This document shows, one piece after another, positions 35,023-44,694 of a DNA stretch of 64,000 nt. The notes below the pieces were generated by a model, which worked only from the letters and a program-made list of their open reading frames with translations, did no database searches and was not told the DNA's origin. The DNA is from WVZH01 sp034430895 (GTDB taxonomy: Bacteria; Chloroflexota; Anaerolineae; Anaerolineales; E44-bin32): positions 1 to 64,000 of the forward strand of contig DAOUDW010000046.1 of the NCBI GenBank assembly GCA_034430895.1. Direction: 5' to 3'. The position numbers and the translations under genes are program-made. The first letter of the stretch is position 1. Every line of letters starts with the position of its first letter.

Positions 35023-35226
35023 TTATGAAGATGGTGAGGAGATGAGAAGCTGGCAAAATATGATATCTTTGATGCATGAATCATTGGCATGTTGTTCGAG
35101 AAACAACTTGATTCCCGCTTCCAGATCCTTAGTATTCATAAGCGTGCCTCGCAGCAGCTTCTGTTTCTCGCTCCACAGCTTGCGTTTTTCATTCATGTTG
35201 TCTTGTTCAACTTTAATAACTGGCAT
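35023..35226 (-). pseudogene. Truncated DinB-like protein (N-terminal fragment)
   Basis: The frame codes for 67 residues. Residues 12-48 (KRKLWSEKQKLLRGTL, then LEAGIKLFLEQHA) resemble the N-terminus of DinB-family proteins of about 160-200 residues, in which QHA is followed by a conserved His region. Here the similarity stops after QHA and the frame runs on into unrelated residues. The break, near 35085, marks the right edge of the accessory island. The missing part is not visible on the left side. Confidence 0.45.
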
Positions 35227-35253
35227 TTTGCCCGCAGATGAATCTCTGCACCG

Positions 35254-36912
35254 TTAGGGTGATTCAGGCACACAAAGGTCAAATTGGATGCAGATGTCTG
35301 TGAATTCCGGCTTTCGATTATATGGTGTTTTAAGTGAATGTTCATGGGAATAGGAGTGATCCGCAAGCAAGGGATACTGCGTCCCGAACCACTTGTTCAG
35401 AATAATTCGAAATGTATTTACCGGAGACATCGTTGGATAGAGCATCTCGTAGTCCCCATCTGAAAAATATATTGCATTGAGAATGGCTGTGCGCACATGT
35501 ACACCCTGTGCATCCGGCTCATCCCAATTCAGGTATTTTTCATCACCGTGATCACCTTGAATGATGATAACCAACGGCCGCTCGCTATTTGCAATAATGG
35601 AATCAATCGTGCCTATAACCGCCTGATTTAAATAGTCCAGTTGATAGGTGTAATATTCAATATAATTCTCCGGTTCGACTTCGTACCAGTACAAATTGAC
35701 ATTTTGATGGTATTCCAGCTCCTCCTGGTTAGGACCGTAAAGGAAAGGAAAATGGGGTAAATAAATGTGTGAAAACAGGAAGTAATTACCCGACTCCGTT
35801 GTGTAATCCGGTAGGTGCGCCAACGCAAAACGAATACGCTCACGTCGAACATCCAGTTCTCTATTCACTGAGTCGATAAACGCCTGGCTGATTCCTTCAG
35901 CAGGATTGCTTTGTGTATCTTTGGAGTAAAGCAACAACCCCAACGTCGTTCGTAAAAACAGATGTTCGAAAGAATTGAAGTCATTACTGTCTTCAGTTTG
36001 TGGCGGATCGGGTGAGACGAAGATGTCGGCGTATTGATGATTCGTATCTCCAGTTCCCGAGTTATATACGACAACTTGATACCCCTGATCCCGCAAGAAC
36101 TGGCTTACATAATTCGTTTGTAGATCGTATCTCGCCTGTCGAAAGATTTGCAGAGGAACCTCGTGAAAGTAGAGTAGATTTAGCGATGTGTTTAACGAGT
36201 AGGTTGTATTCATGTAATTCGAACGACTTTCGCTTACGATGTAAAAACCGCGGTCTTCCAATGCATCGAGGAAGGAAGAATTATCATAGTCATACAGATC
36301 TTGCAGAATATCCGCTCTTGTATAGGCATCGAGGATGATGTAGTAGATGTCGGGCATTTCCGAGACAGCAACTTCAGGTAGAGAAGAAACCGCCTCCATC
36401 TCCCCGCGGATCTGAGAAAGGATCTCGTACTCGGATTCACCCCTACTTTTGGATGCCGTCGCAGTTGAGATTATCGTTATTAAAGGGAACAGGATTAAGA
36501 CCACACTCATGATATTCAGATATGCGCCAAGAGATTGCGGCAATCTTGTCTTTACAATCAATAAACTAAGTGCTACATACATTACCAGCCATATCCAGGT
36601 AAAAATCGAGATGTTGAAAGAGAATCCATTCTGTAATATCCATCGTTCCACCAGGTTCTCTACTTGGCCGAAGGAGAAAAAAAGGATCAAGAAAAGCGAA
36701 CATAATATTCCAGACTTCTCCCAAGATTTTAAAAGAATCCGAAAAACTAGTAAAAAACAGATCGTAAAGCATAGCGAGATAAGTAGAAACCGATACGTGT
36801 CGGAAAAAGGAACAAGCATCAAATTCCGTGTGTACATAAAGATAATAGGGTAAATACTAAACAATACAGAGTGAAATGGATATATTGATATTCTTCTTTG
36901 TTCTCTCATCAT
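35254..36912 (-). CDS. Membrane-anchored sulfatase-like/phosphoglycerol transferase-like protein
   Basis: A 552-residue protein. Four or five membrane helices fill the first 150 residues, followed by an outer alkaline-phosphatase-superfamily domain from DIYYIILDAYTRADIL (metal Asp and nucleophile Thr region) through YFLFSHIYLPHFPFLYG to VIIIQGDHGDEKYL (metal-binding DHG). The layout is like LtaS/OpgB-type enzymes that move phosphoglycerol or phosphoethanolamine onto surface polymers. The exact substrate is unknown. It stands alone in an AT-rich stretch, suggesting transfer. Confidence 0.82.
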   Translation of the reverse strand: MMREQRRISIYPFHSVLFSIYPIIFMYTRNLMLVPFSDTYRFLLISLCFTICFLLVFRILLKSWEKSGILCSLFLILFFSFGQVENLVERWILQNGFSFNISIFTWIWLVMYVALSLLIVKTRLPQSLGAYLNIMSVVLILFPLITIISTATASKSRGESEYEILSQIRGEMEAVSSLPEVAVSEMPDIYYIILDAYTRADILQDLYDYDNSSFLDALEDRGFYIVSESRSNYMNTTYSLNTSLNLLYFHEVPLQIFRQARYDLQTNYVSQFLRDQGYQVVVYNSGTGDTNHQYADIFVSPDPPQTEDSNDFNSFEHLFLRTTLGLLLYSKDTQSNPAEGISQAFIDSVNRELDVRRERIRFALAHLPDYTTESGNYFLFSHIYLPHFPFLYGPNQEELEYHQNVNLYWYEVEPENYIEYYTYQLDYLNQAVIGTIDSIIANSERPLVIIIQGDHGDEKYLNWDEPDAQGVHVRTAILNAIYFSDGDYEMLYPTMSPVNTFRIILNKWFGTQYPLLADHSYSHEHSLKTPYNRKPEFTDICIQFDLCVPESP

Positions 36913-37284
36913 GTCTCTCTACCCACAACTGGTGAAAATGTACATCCACCTTTGCTTCGGTATCCAAATCTTCGAAGACGACGTAGAAAAAATAATGGCA
37001 ACATTTCGATCAAGTGAAATATGGAAGCCAAACTAGACAATACAAAATCCTTTTGGAATCCTCGATTCATCGATCTTTATCCACACCCTCGAGTATAAAC
37101 ATTAAATCAATATTCCGACATCCACGTTGAGAAAATATTGGATAGATTATTATTCAAGTAAATCATCGGTTTTAACGCGATCTAAACCAGGAAAACGATT
37201 ACGGAAAAGATGGTATGAATCGTAAGTGTGTTGTTGATGAATTGACATTCTTCTGTCTCCAGGTCTGACCGGACATACCAAGAC
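36913..37284. other. AT-rich gene-free spacer
   Basis: 372 bp between the sulfatase-like gene start and the end of the sugar-binding protein gene. No reading frame, RNA or clear hairpin terminator is seen. It probably holds the promoter of the sulfatase-like gene. Confidence 0.5.
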
Positions 37285-38328
<1,044 letters not shown>

Positions 38329-38761
38329 CTCTTTCTCCCTGGTAATATGACTTTGTTTTTCTTCCCGAATACAATCAAAAAAGGTTTGTTCTACCTATTT
38401 ATTATTACATGCGAGAATTGTTTCTTGAGAGTTTCACTTACGGAAAACCTCGAGGGCCGAGAATGACAATTAGTAAAGATAAGTGTATAGAATTGATTAC
38501 CAGACATCAATCCCCAAACCCATCAAAACGAAATGGGAAATCTCATGTGTCGCGTGTAGGATACCCTCTCTTTTCCCATATCGATGCACAAATGGCTTCA
38601 TCAAATCACAAATTTCAGGCTATACTGCAAGTGGAGATATTGTGGAACGTATTTTCCATGAAATGCATTGATATATTATTGAACATTGTTGTTCCCCTAT
38701 CATCCAGCAAATGCATAATGAAGGTTTGATGCTATGATCAGAACGTTAGTAGAATCGCAAC
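38329..38761. other. Divergent intergenic region of the sugar locus
   Basis: 433 bp between the sugar-binding protein gene and the response-regulator remnant. It should carry promoters in both directions. A 106-codon open frame at 38409-38729 has no ribosome site or protein-like composition and is not called. Confidence 0.5.
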
Positions 38762-38973
38762 ATGTCCAAAGTTCGTATCGTATTGGCCGACAGTCATGCC
38801 ATTGTACTAGAATGTATCCGAAATGTATTGCAGGAAATGGATGCCATGGTCATCGTTGATGAAGTAGGGAATCGCCCCACACTTCTTAAAACGCTGGCGT
38901 AATTGCCTTCTTCGAAAAGAACAACCTGGATACAGAAGCATTGCATCAGATGGTCTGCGATGTCGTTGGATAA
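38762..38973 (+). pseudogene. Remnant of a NarL-type response regulator
   Basis: The first 46 codons read MSKVRIVLADSHAIVLECIR... and continue MDAMVIVDEVGN, clearly the start of a NarL/FixJ receiver domain, but with ADS where active receivers have ADD, and end in a stop at 38900-38902. In another frame, 38908-38973 reads FFEKNNLDTEALHQ, resembling the KNDLDTEAL helix at the receiver end. The phosphorylation site and HTH output domain are missing. This looks like a gene with a large internal deletion and lost end. The intact gene would have been the natural partner of the kinase at 40051. Confidence 0.6.
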
Positions 38974-38990
38974 AAACCGGGATTGAACCA

Positions 38991-40037
38991 GTGAACTCAA
39001 TCAATTCACGCACTCCACCAGAAAACGATCATGTCATGGATGGCACATCAGAACCTATTATGCAATTTGATATGTATTCGGTAAAACGAATCTGGGAAAT
39101 CATATCCAAACGTCAGGGATTCAGCGTAGTGTTGCTGTTTATCATCATCAGCACATTCCTAAGCCTTATGACGGATAATTTTCTTACATTAGGTAATCTA
39201 TCAAACCTCGCCCGGAACTTTTCCTGGATCGCGATAATTGCCTTTGGTCAGAGTATGGTGATCATCATCGGTGGAATTGATATGTCTGTGGGTGCCACGA
39301 TGGCATTGGCTGGGCTCATCACAGCATCTTGCATGGATGTGGAAATCAACTTCCCTGTGATGATCGCTGTGTTGTTGGGGCTTCTAACAGGAGGCTTCGT
39401 TGGCTGGATAAACGGTCTCATGATCGCTCGTGCAAAGCTTCCTTCGTACATCGTTACCCTGGGAACGATGAGTGTTGTGCGTGGAATTGCGTTCAGTTTA
39501 ACAGGCGGTTGGCCTGTGCGTGATCTACCGGAGAGCTTTCGCTTCATGGGCCAACATGAAATTCAACTTGGATCTTTATCATTACCGGTTCCATTCTTAT
39601 TAATGTTGATCACGGCATTTATCGTTGGCTTACTGCTCGATCAGATGGTATTGGGAAAACATATCCATACCATTAAGCATGGCGAGCGCGCATTACTTCT
39701 CGCTGGCGTCGACGTGAACAAAGCCACAGTGTTGGTATATACACTCTGTGGTCTATTGGCTGCATTCGGAGGATTACTTATGACTGCCCGAGTAGGAGTC
39801 GCCGCCCCCACGGCAGCGACGGGGTATGAACTCGACAGTATAGCTGCAGCGGTTGTTGGCGGCACCAGTCTGTACGGTGGAACCGGCAGCATCATGGGAG
39901 TCCTGGTTGGTGCTGCAGTTCTTCAAACACTACGCAATGGATTGGTGCTCTTAGGGTTCCCCGCCTACGGACACACCGTAGCAATTGGGGCAATCATCCT
40001 CGCAGTCATCCTACTCAACTACTGGCGTCGAAAATGA
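38991..40037 (+). CDS. RbsC-like sugar ABC transporter permease
   Basis: A 348-residue protein with about ten membrane helices of the BPD_transp_2 family: GGIDMSVGATMALAGLITA, ARAKLPSYIVTLGTMSVVRG and AAAVVGGTSLYGGTGSIMGVLVG. The coupling loop reads IKHGERALLLAGV where RbsC-type permeases usually have GGNEEAARLSGI, a divergent contact for the ATPase. The GTG at 38991 is tentative; ATG at 39036 is possible. The next gene starts 13 bp after it, so they form an operon. Its binding protein is encoded divergently. Confidence 0.88.
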   Translation: MNSINSRTPPENDHVMDGTSEPIMQFDMYSVKRIWEIISKRQGFSVVLLFIIISTFLSLMTDNFLTLGNLSNLARNFSWIAIIAFGQSMVIIIGGIDMSVGATMALAGLITASCMDVEINFPVMIAVLLGLLTGGFVGWINGLMIARAKLPSYIVTLGTMSVVRGIAFSLTGGWPVRDLPESFRFMGQHEIQLGSLSLPVPFLLMLITAFIVGLLLDQMVLGKHIHTIKHGERALLLAGVDVNKATVLVYTLCGLLAAFGGLLMTARVGVAAPTAATGYELDSIAAAVVGGTSLYGGTGSIMGVLVGAAVLQTLRNGLVLLGFPAYGHTVAIGAIILAVILLNYWRRK

Positions 40038-40050
40038 GAAGGTGTGCTGT

Positions 40051-41649
40051 ATGACACATATATTGAAGGCGATCAATATCTCAAAAACCTTCGGCACTTT
40101 GCCAGTCATTCAAAACGTAAGTATGCATATTTCGTCCGGCGAAGTAGTCGGATTCGCTGGACAAAGCGGGGCTGGGAAATCAGCGCTAATGATGCTGCTT
40201 ACAGGATTTCTCGTGCCCGACGAAGGTAAGCTTTATTTTGACGACCAAATACTGCGCTGGCCCTTCAATGGACGCACGCTCGGAATTGAAGTGATCCATC
40301 AACACCCAGACCTTGCCGAAGACCTGGATGTGACCAGTAATGTATTTCTGGGCAATGAATTAGGCTGGCCGCTGGGGAACATCTGGTTTAAATTTCCCAA
40401 TCGACGAGGGATGGCCAAGGAGACTGTTCGCATTTTGTCACAGTTAGGAACCAATTTCGATGACCCGCACGAGATTGTTGCTAATCTATCGAGCGAGCAA
40501 CGTCAATTAATCGCTATTGCTCGCGTGATGGTCAAACCACCCAGGATGATCATCATTGACAATCCCACACTTGCGCTTAGTTATCCTTACCAACAAAAGC
40601 TCCTTTCACTCATCCAAACCTGGCAGCAACAGGGAATCGCCATCCTGATCAGTAGTGACAATCCCGATCACTTGTTGGCGGTTACGGATCGCATCATCGT
40701 TCTACGCAATGGACAGTGTACCAACGAGTTCCGGACCGACGATACCAATCGGGAAGAAGTGGTAGCAGCGATGGTGGGAACCATCGACCACCAACAACTC
40801 ACACCGATCCTCTGGGCGTTGGATAGCTACTATCGTGCTCGCGAGCAAGCAGAGAAGCTTTCTCTAGGACAGACTATACTCGAAAAAGGCATAGTAACAG
40901 GTGAATTACTCGACCGACAATTCATCAACCAGTTAACTAATCAGATCGACGCGCTGGATCAAGTCAATACGGCATTACAAAATGCCCAGCGCCGATTACT
41001 GGGCGAACTTGAACAAGAACGAAAAGGATTGGCTCGAGAAATCCACGATCAAATAATCCAGGACTTGCTTGGCGTGAATTTTCGAGTGGAGGAAATTGAG
41101 GCTTTCGAAAATCTCGCGCCAGCCGTTAAAAACGAGTTGGCCAGCCTACAAACCAGAATTCGACAGTTGGTCGATGACCTACGTGATATTTGTGGCAATT
41201 TACGACCGCCGACGATTGATAGCTTGGGAGTTGGCCCTGCACTCGGATCGTTTACCAGAGATTGGTCCAAACGATCCAGAATCCCCGTAAAACTCAACAT
41301 CGATCCAGATCTTGGCCGTCTTCCAGAAGCTATCGAGTTATCAATATTCCGTATCGTCCAGGAAGGTTTGAACAACGTTCAAAAACACTCAAATGCGAGC
41401 CTATCTAAAGTCGACCTTTTGCGCACCATGCCGCGTACATTGATGCTTTCTGTCTCTGATAACGGCCGGGGAATTACCGACGACTTTGATATGACGACAT
41501 TGTCCACCAGTGGAAACTATGGATTGGTAGGAATCAGCGAGCGGGTTGCACTCTTAGGAGGTCGTCTAAAAATACAGAACCTTACAGACGGAGGCTTGTT
41601 ACTCCAGGTCGAAATTCCCCACCCCCGATTGGAAATTCCAACATCATAA
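40051..41649 (+). CDS. Fusion of sugar-type ABC ATPase domain and DegS/NarX-type histidine kinase
   Basis: A 532-residue soluble protein. Residues 1-245 are an RbsA/MglA-like ABC domain: Walker A GQSGAGKS (37-44) intact, Q-loop VIHQHP, signature LSSEQ (146-150) for LSGGQ, Walker B IIID with Asn171 where the catalytic Glu should be, and SSDN (201-204) where the switch His should be. A coiled linker (about 265-325) leads to a HisKA_3 domain with His332 (AREIHDQIIQDLLG) and an HATPase domain with N-box (EGLNNVQKHS), DNGRGI and GLVGISERV, all intact. ATP binding without efficient hydrolysis is expected of the ABC part. AGAAGG lies 8 nt before the ATG. It follows the permease gene. Confidence 0.88.
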   Translation: MTHILKAINISKTFGTLPVIQNVSMHISSGEVVGFAGQSGAGKSALMMLLTGFLVPDEGKLYFDDQILRWPFNGRTLGIEVIHQHPDLAEDLDVTSNVFLGNELGWPLGNIWFKFPNRRGMAKETVRILSQLGTNFDDPHEIVANLSSEQRQLIAIARVMVKPPRMIIIDNPTLALSYPYQQKLLSLIQTWQQQGIAILISSDNPDHLLAVTDRIIVLRNGQCTNEFRTDDTNREEVVAAMVGTIDHQQLTPILWALDSYYRAREQAEKLSLGQTILEKGIVTGELLDRQFINQLTNQIDALDQVNTALQNAQRRLLGELEQERKGLAREIHDQIIQDLLGVNFRVEEIEAFENLAPAVKNELASLQTRIRQLVDDLRDICGNLRPPTIDSLGVGPALGSFTRDWSKRSRIPVKLNIDPDLGRLPEAIELSIFRIVQEGLNNVQKHSNASLSKVDLLRTMPRTLMLSVSDNGRGITDDFDMTTLSTSGNYGLVGISERVALLGGRLKIQNLTDGGLLLQVEIPHPRLEIPTS

Positions 41650-41660
41650 ACGATGTATGA

Positions 41661-42287
41661 TCAGCCCATAATCCGCACACGTATGGCCTGGCAGATCCCA
41701 TCAACGGTCGTGATGATGCGATTCTTGCTTTCCAACCCCATTTCCCAGTATTCAGGCTCAAAGCCGCGCAAGTGTGGATCAGGCGATCGGCCCCAGTCAT
41801 CGAGGCCTTCATCTTCCATTAGACGAATCAATCCTAACAGTTGTTCGCAAACAGCTGCCGGATAAAACGGCCGATTCTGTTCGATTTCCTTGAATACTTC
41901 CGTATATGAAGTAGCGAATGCGGCGAGTATCTCCGCTTTACGGTATTCTTCCGGTTTGGTAGGAGAATCCTGCGAAATCTCGGGCTGAATCAGGCAAGCC
42001 GCCCTGCGAAAAGAAATCAAAGAATCCCAGATTTCAGTGAGTATCTTAAATTCATGTTCGTAGCGCGTTTGATGCGTGTGGGATTGCCTCGTCAATAACG
42101 TCGTTAGGAAGTTGATATCCCGATCATAGCGTTCCAGAAATTCTCCCAACTCCCCCAGGTCTCGTTTACGCACGAGATCCTTTTCCATCCTCGCAGTGAC
42201 GGAAGACAATTTCCGAATGATATAAATAGCAAAGACAAACACAAGAAGAAGAATTACGATTCCGACCGCGAGAATGGCGATGTCCAT
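41661..42287 (-). CDS. Membrane-anchored hypothetical protein
   Basis: A 208-residue protein with one N-terminal membrane helix (ILAVGIVILLLVFVFAIYII), then a coiled-coil-prone stretch (RKLSSVTARMEKDLVRKRDL), and a mainly helical cytoplasmic domain. No family is recognised. It converges on the ABC-kinase gene with 11 bp between, so no shared terminator is seen. Confidence 0.7.
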   Translation of the reverse strand: MDIAILAVGIVILLLVFVFAIYIIRKLSSVTARMEKDLVRKRDLGELGEFLERYDRDINFLTTLLTRQSHTHQTRYEHEFKILTEIWDSLISFRRAACLIQPEISQDSPTKPEEYRKAEILAAFATSYTEVFKEIEQNRPFYPAAVCEQLLGLIRLMEDEGLDDWGRSPDPHLRGFEPEYWEMGLESKNRIITTVDGICQAIRVRIMG

Positions 42288-42477
42288 TTACTCAGCTCCT
42301 CATTATCATAGCGAGGCCTTTCAAGCGCGACCTATCCATTACAGGCTTCATTTCTATTAATCCACCCTTTGATGATACACAAATCCCACCTCGCACGTTA
42401 TTACAGAGCATACAACCATTCTGCATTGGCAGTCAACCGACCCACAGATACAGCCTGAAGAAGCTTTCGTTGTTTCA

Positions 42478-43026
42478 TCATGGAACCCGTTTGTATCCCG
42501 CTTGATTCGGATGGAGATCTTCACGCCCATCGACGTAAACAGCCACCCACTCTGCCAAACGTCTTCCCAAACGCCGGCAAGCCTCGACCTCCTTCTCCTC
42601 GCGCGGCTCGCCCGCCTGCGTTGCGCCGTAATGCAGTGTGAATTGATGGCCGGAGTAATCCGTAACGCCAAACACGAGCATACCGTAGTTGAGCATGATC
42701 GTCATCATCGCCATACAGGTTAGCTCAGCGCCGCCTCCCCACCCACCTTCCGAACTGAACGCACAACCGATCTTGCCATCAATCTTCTGCCAAACGGGAA
42801 GGAGATTTTCCCAGAATCGTTTCATTTCCGCTGCGACGGTGCCCAGGTAAGTGGGAGAACCCACTGCCATACCGTCACACCAAAGCACGTCTTCATGGGC
42901 TGCGTCCTGGGTCGATCGAAGACGCACATCGATATCGGATACCTGCCGAGCGCCTTCCGCTACATACTCTGCCATCCGTTTCGTCGAGCCATCCTTGCTG
43001 TAGTAAAGCACCAATACGTTTCCCAT
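42478..43026 (-). CDS. Flavodoxin-fold NAD(P)H:quinone oxidoreductase-like protein (WrbA type)
   Basis: A 182-residue flavodoxin-like protein. The FMN phosphate loop is YYSKDGSTKRMAE, and GSPTYLGTVAAEMKRFWE and FSSEGGWGGGAELTCMAMM are the other FMN-contact segments seen in WrbA and related flavoproteins. It likely reduces quinones with two electrons. The ATG at 43026 has GAGGAG upstream. It is a single gene between the sugar locus and the purine operon. Confidence 0.88.
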   Translation of the reverse strand: MGNVLVLYYSKDGSTKRMAEYVAEGARQVSDIDVRLRSTQDAAHEDVLWCDGMAVGSPTYLGTVAAEMKRFWENLLPVWQKIDGKIGCAFSSEGGWGGGAELTCMAMMTIMLNYGMLVFGVTDYSGHQFTLHYGATQAGEPREEKEVEACRRLGRRLAEWVAVYVDGREDLHPNQAGYKRVP

Positions 43027-43198
43027 TCCATCACTCCTCAAGGAAGCCCGATCTGCTCGACATTAAAACGCAAGCCACTCATCTGTCGAGTACACCAGTG
43101 TTAATGAACGAGCAATATAACAACCCATTGAATTGATGTGCCCGGGCACTCAGTAGATATCACAAGCAGATTGGCTTCGGATTAAGCACGCAACCGAT

Positions 43199-44674
43199 TT
43201 ACATTACCTGATAGTTCGGCGCTTCTTTCGTAATGACCACATCGTGTGGATGGCTTTCGATCAGGCCGGCATTCGTGATACGAATCAGACGCGTATTCTC
43301 TTGAAGTACCTCGAGGTTGGCCGCACCGGCATATCCCATCCCCGATCTCAGACCACCCACGAGTTGATACACATAATCCTCGAGGGGTCCTTTATATGGA
43401 ACTCGTCCTTCGATTCCCTCAGGAACGGTTTTACCGGAAGCGACGATTCCCGATCCGTAACGGTCTCGTCCATAACCTTTCATCGCGCCCATGCTGCCCA
43501 TACCGCGGTAATCCTTAAACTGTCTGCCCTCGAAAAGGATCGTCTCCCCTGGCGCCTCTTCCAGACCGGCAAGCAAATTTCCCAGCATAACGGCATTCGC
43601 CCCGGCAGCGATGGCTTTTACAATGTCTCCGGAATACTTGATTCCCCCATCAGCCACGATGGGGACACCTCTCGCTTTCGCTGCCTTCGCACATGCATAC
43701 ACGGCGGACAACTGCGGCATCCCCACACCTGCAACGACGCGTGTGGTGCAAATCGAACCGGCTCCGACACCGATTTTGACCACATTGACTCCTGCATCGA
43801 TCAAAGCATTGGTGCCTTCCGGTGTGACTACATTCCCGGCGATCAACGCCAAGTCAGGAACGGCGCTGCGGATGCGTTTGACGGCTTCGATTACATCTTT
43901 CGTATGCCCGTGTGCTGTATCGATCGCAATCAGATCCACATCCGCTGCGATCAGTCTCTCGAGGCGTTCATCCGAACCATCCCGCACACCCACCGCTGCG
44001 CCAACCATCAATCGCCCCCGTGTGTCCGTTGCAGCCAATGGGAAGTCGCGTTCTTTCTGAATATCTTTAACAGTGATCAACCCCTTGAGTACCCCCTTCT
44101 TGTCCACAAGGGGCAATTTCTCGATGCGGTGTTTCTGCAGCAGACTCTTGGCACCGTTGAGATCTATACCGACCGGACCCGTAATCAGCTTTTCACTGGT
44201 CATGTATTCCCGCACCGGGCTGCGATAGTCTTCCGCATCGAGGAAACGAATATCCCGATTGGTGAGAATGCCGACCAGAACGTCGCCATCCTCAACAATC
44301 GGAATTCCACTAATGTGGTAATGGGACATGATATCTTCGGCTTCCTGAATTGTAGCGTCCGGCTTGAGTGTGATCGGATCGACGATCATACCTGACTGCG
44401 AGCGTTTGACCTTGTCCACTTCTGCTGCCTGATCCTCGGGCGAGAGATTGCGGTGGACGACACCAATCCCGCCCTGCCTGGCCAATGCGATCGCCAACCT
44501 CGCTTCCGTGACAGTATCCATTGCAGCCGACAGAATAGGGATGTTCAAACGAACCTTCTCCGTAAGCCGCACGGAAACATCCGTATCACTGGGTAAGATA
44601 TGGCTATACCCCGGAACCACAAGAACATCGTCAAACGTTAACTCAACACCCTGCTCGAACAATTCAGTATTCAT
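43199..44674 (-). CDS. guaB: IMP dehydrogenase
   Basis: A 491-residue IMPDH that oxidises IMP to XMP with NAD, the first step to GMP. The barrel starts TFDDVLVVPGYS; two CBS domains (about residues 95-210) are inserted, and the catalytic Cys is in GAGSICTTRVVAGVG. The flap and C-terminal monovalent-cation site (GMGSMGAMKGYGRDRYG) are complete. Last gene of the purine operon, 20 bp after purH, with GGGAGAG before the ATG. No guaA is in this window. Confidence 0.97.
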   Translation of the reverse strand: MNTELFEQGVELTFDDVLVVPGYSHILPSDTDVSVRLTEKVRLNIPILSAAMDTVTEARLAIALARQGGIGVVHRNLSPEDQAAEVDKVKRSQSGMIVDPITLKPDATIQEAEDIMSHYHISGIPIVEDGDVLVGILTNRDIRFLDAEDYRSPVREYMTSEKLITGPVGIDLNGAKSLLQKHRIEKLPLVDKKGVLKGLITVKDIQKERDFPLAATDTRGRLMVGAAVGVRDGSDERLERLIAADVDLIAIDTAHGHTKDVIEAVKRIRSAVPDLALIAGNVVTPEGTNALIDAGVNVVKIGVGAGSICTTRVVAGVGMPQLSAVYACAKAAKARGVPIVADGGIKYSGDIVKAIAAGANAVMLGNLLAGLEEAPGETILFEGRQFKDYRGMGSMGAMKGYGRDRYGSGIVASGKTVPEGIEGRVPYKGPLEDYVYQLVGGLRSGMGYAGAANLEVLQENTRLIRITNAGLIESHPHDVVITKEAPNYQVM

Positions 44675-44694
44675 TCGATCTCTCCCATTACAAC

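Noticed and set aside
38409..38729. 106-codon plus-strand frame in the sugar locus spacer
   Set aside because: It begins in a probable promoter region, has no ribosome site and no protein-like pattern.
43138..43149. Perfect 12-bp palindrome GTGCCCGGGCAC after guaB
   Set aside because: It lacks a loop and U-tract, so it is not a terminator, and there is no promoter next to it to suggest an operator.
43244..44395. 383-codon plus-strand frame opposite guaB
   Set aside because: It is antisense to a clear IMP dehydrogenase gene, has a His/Ile/Arg-rich composition and no family resemblance; a mirror of codon bias.
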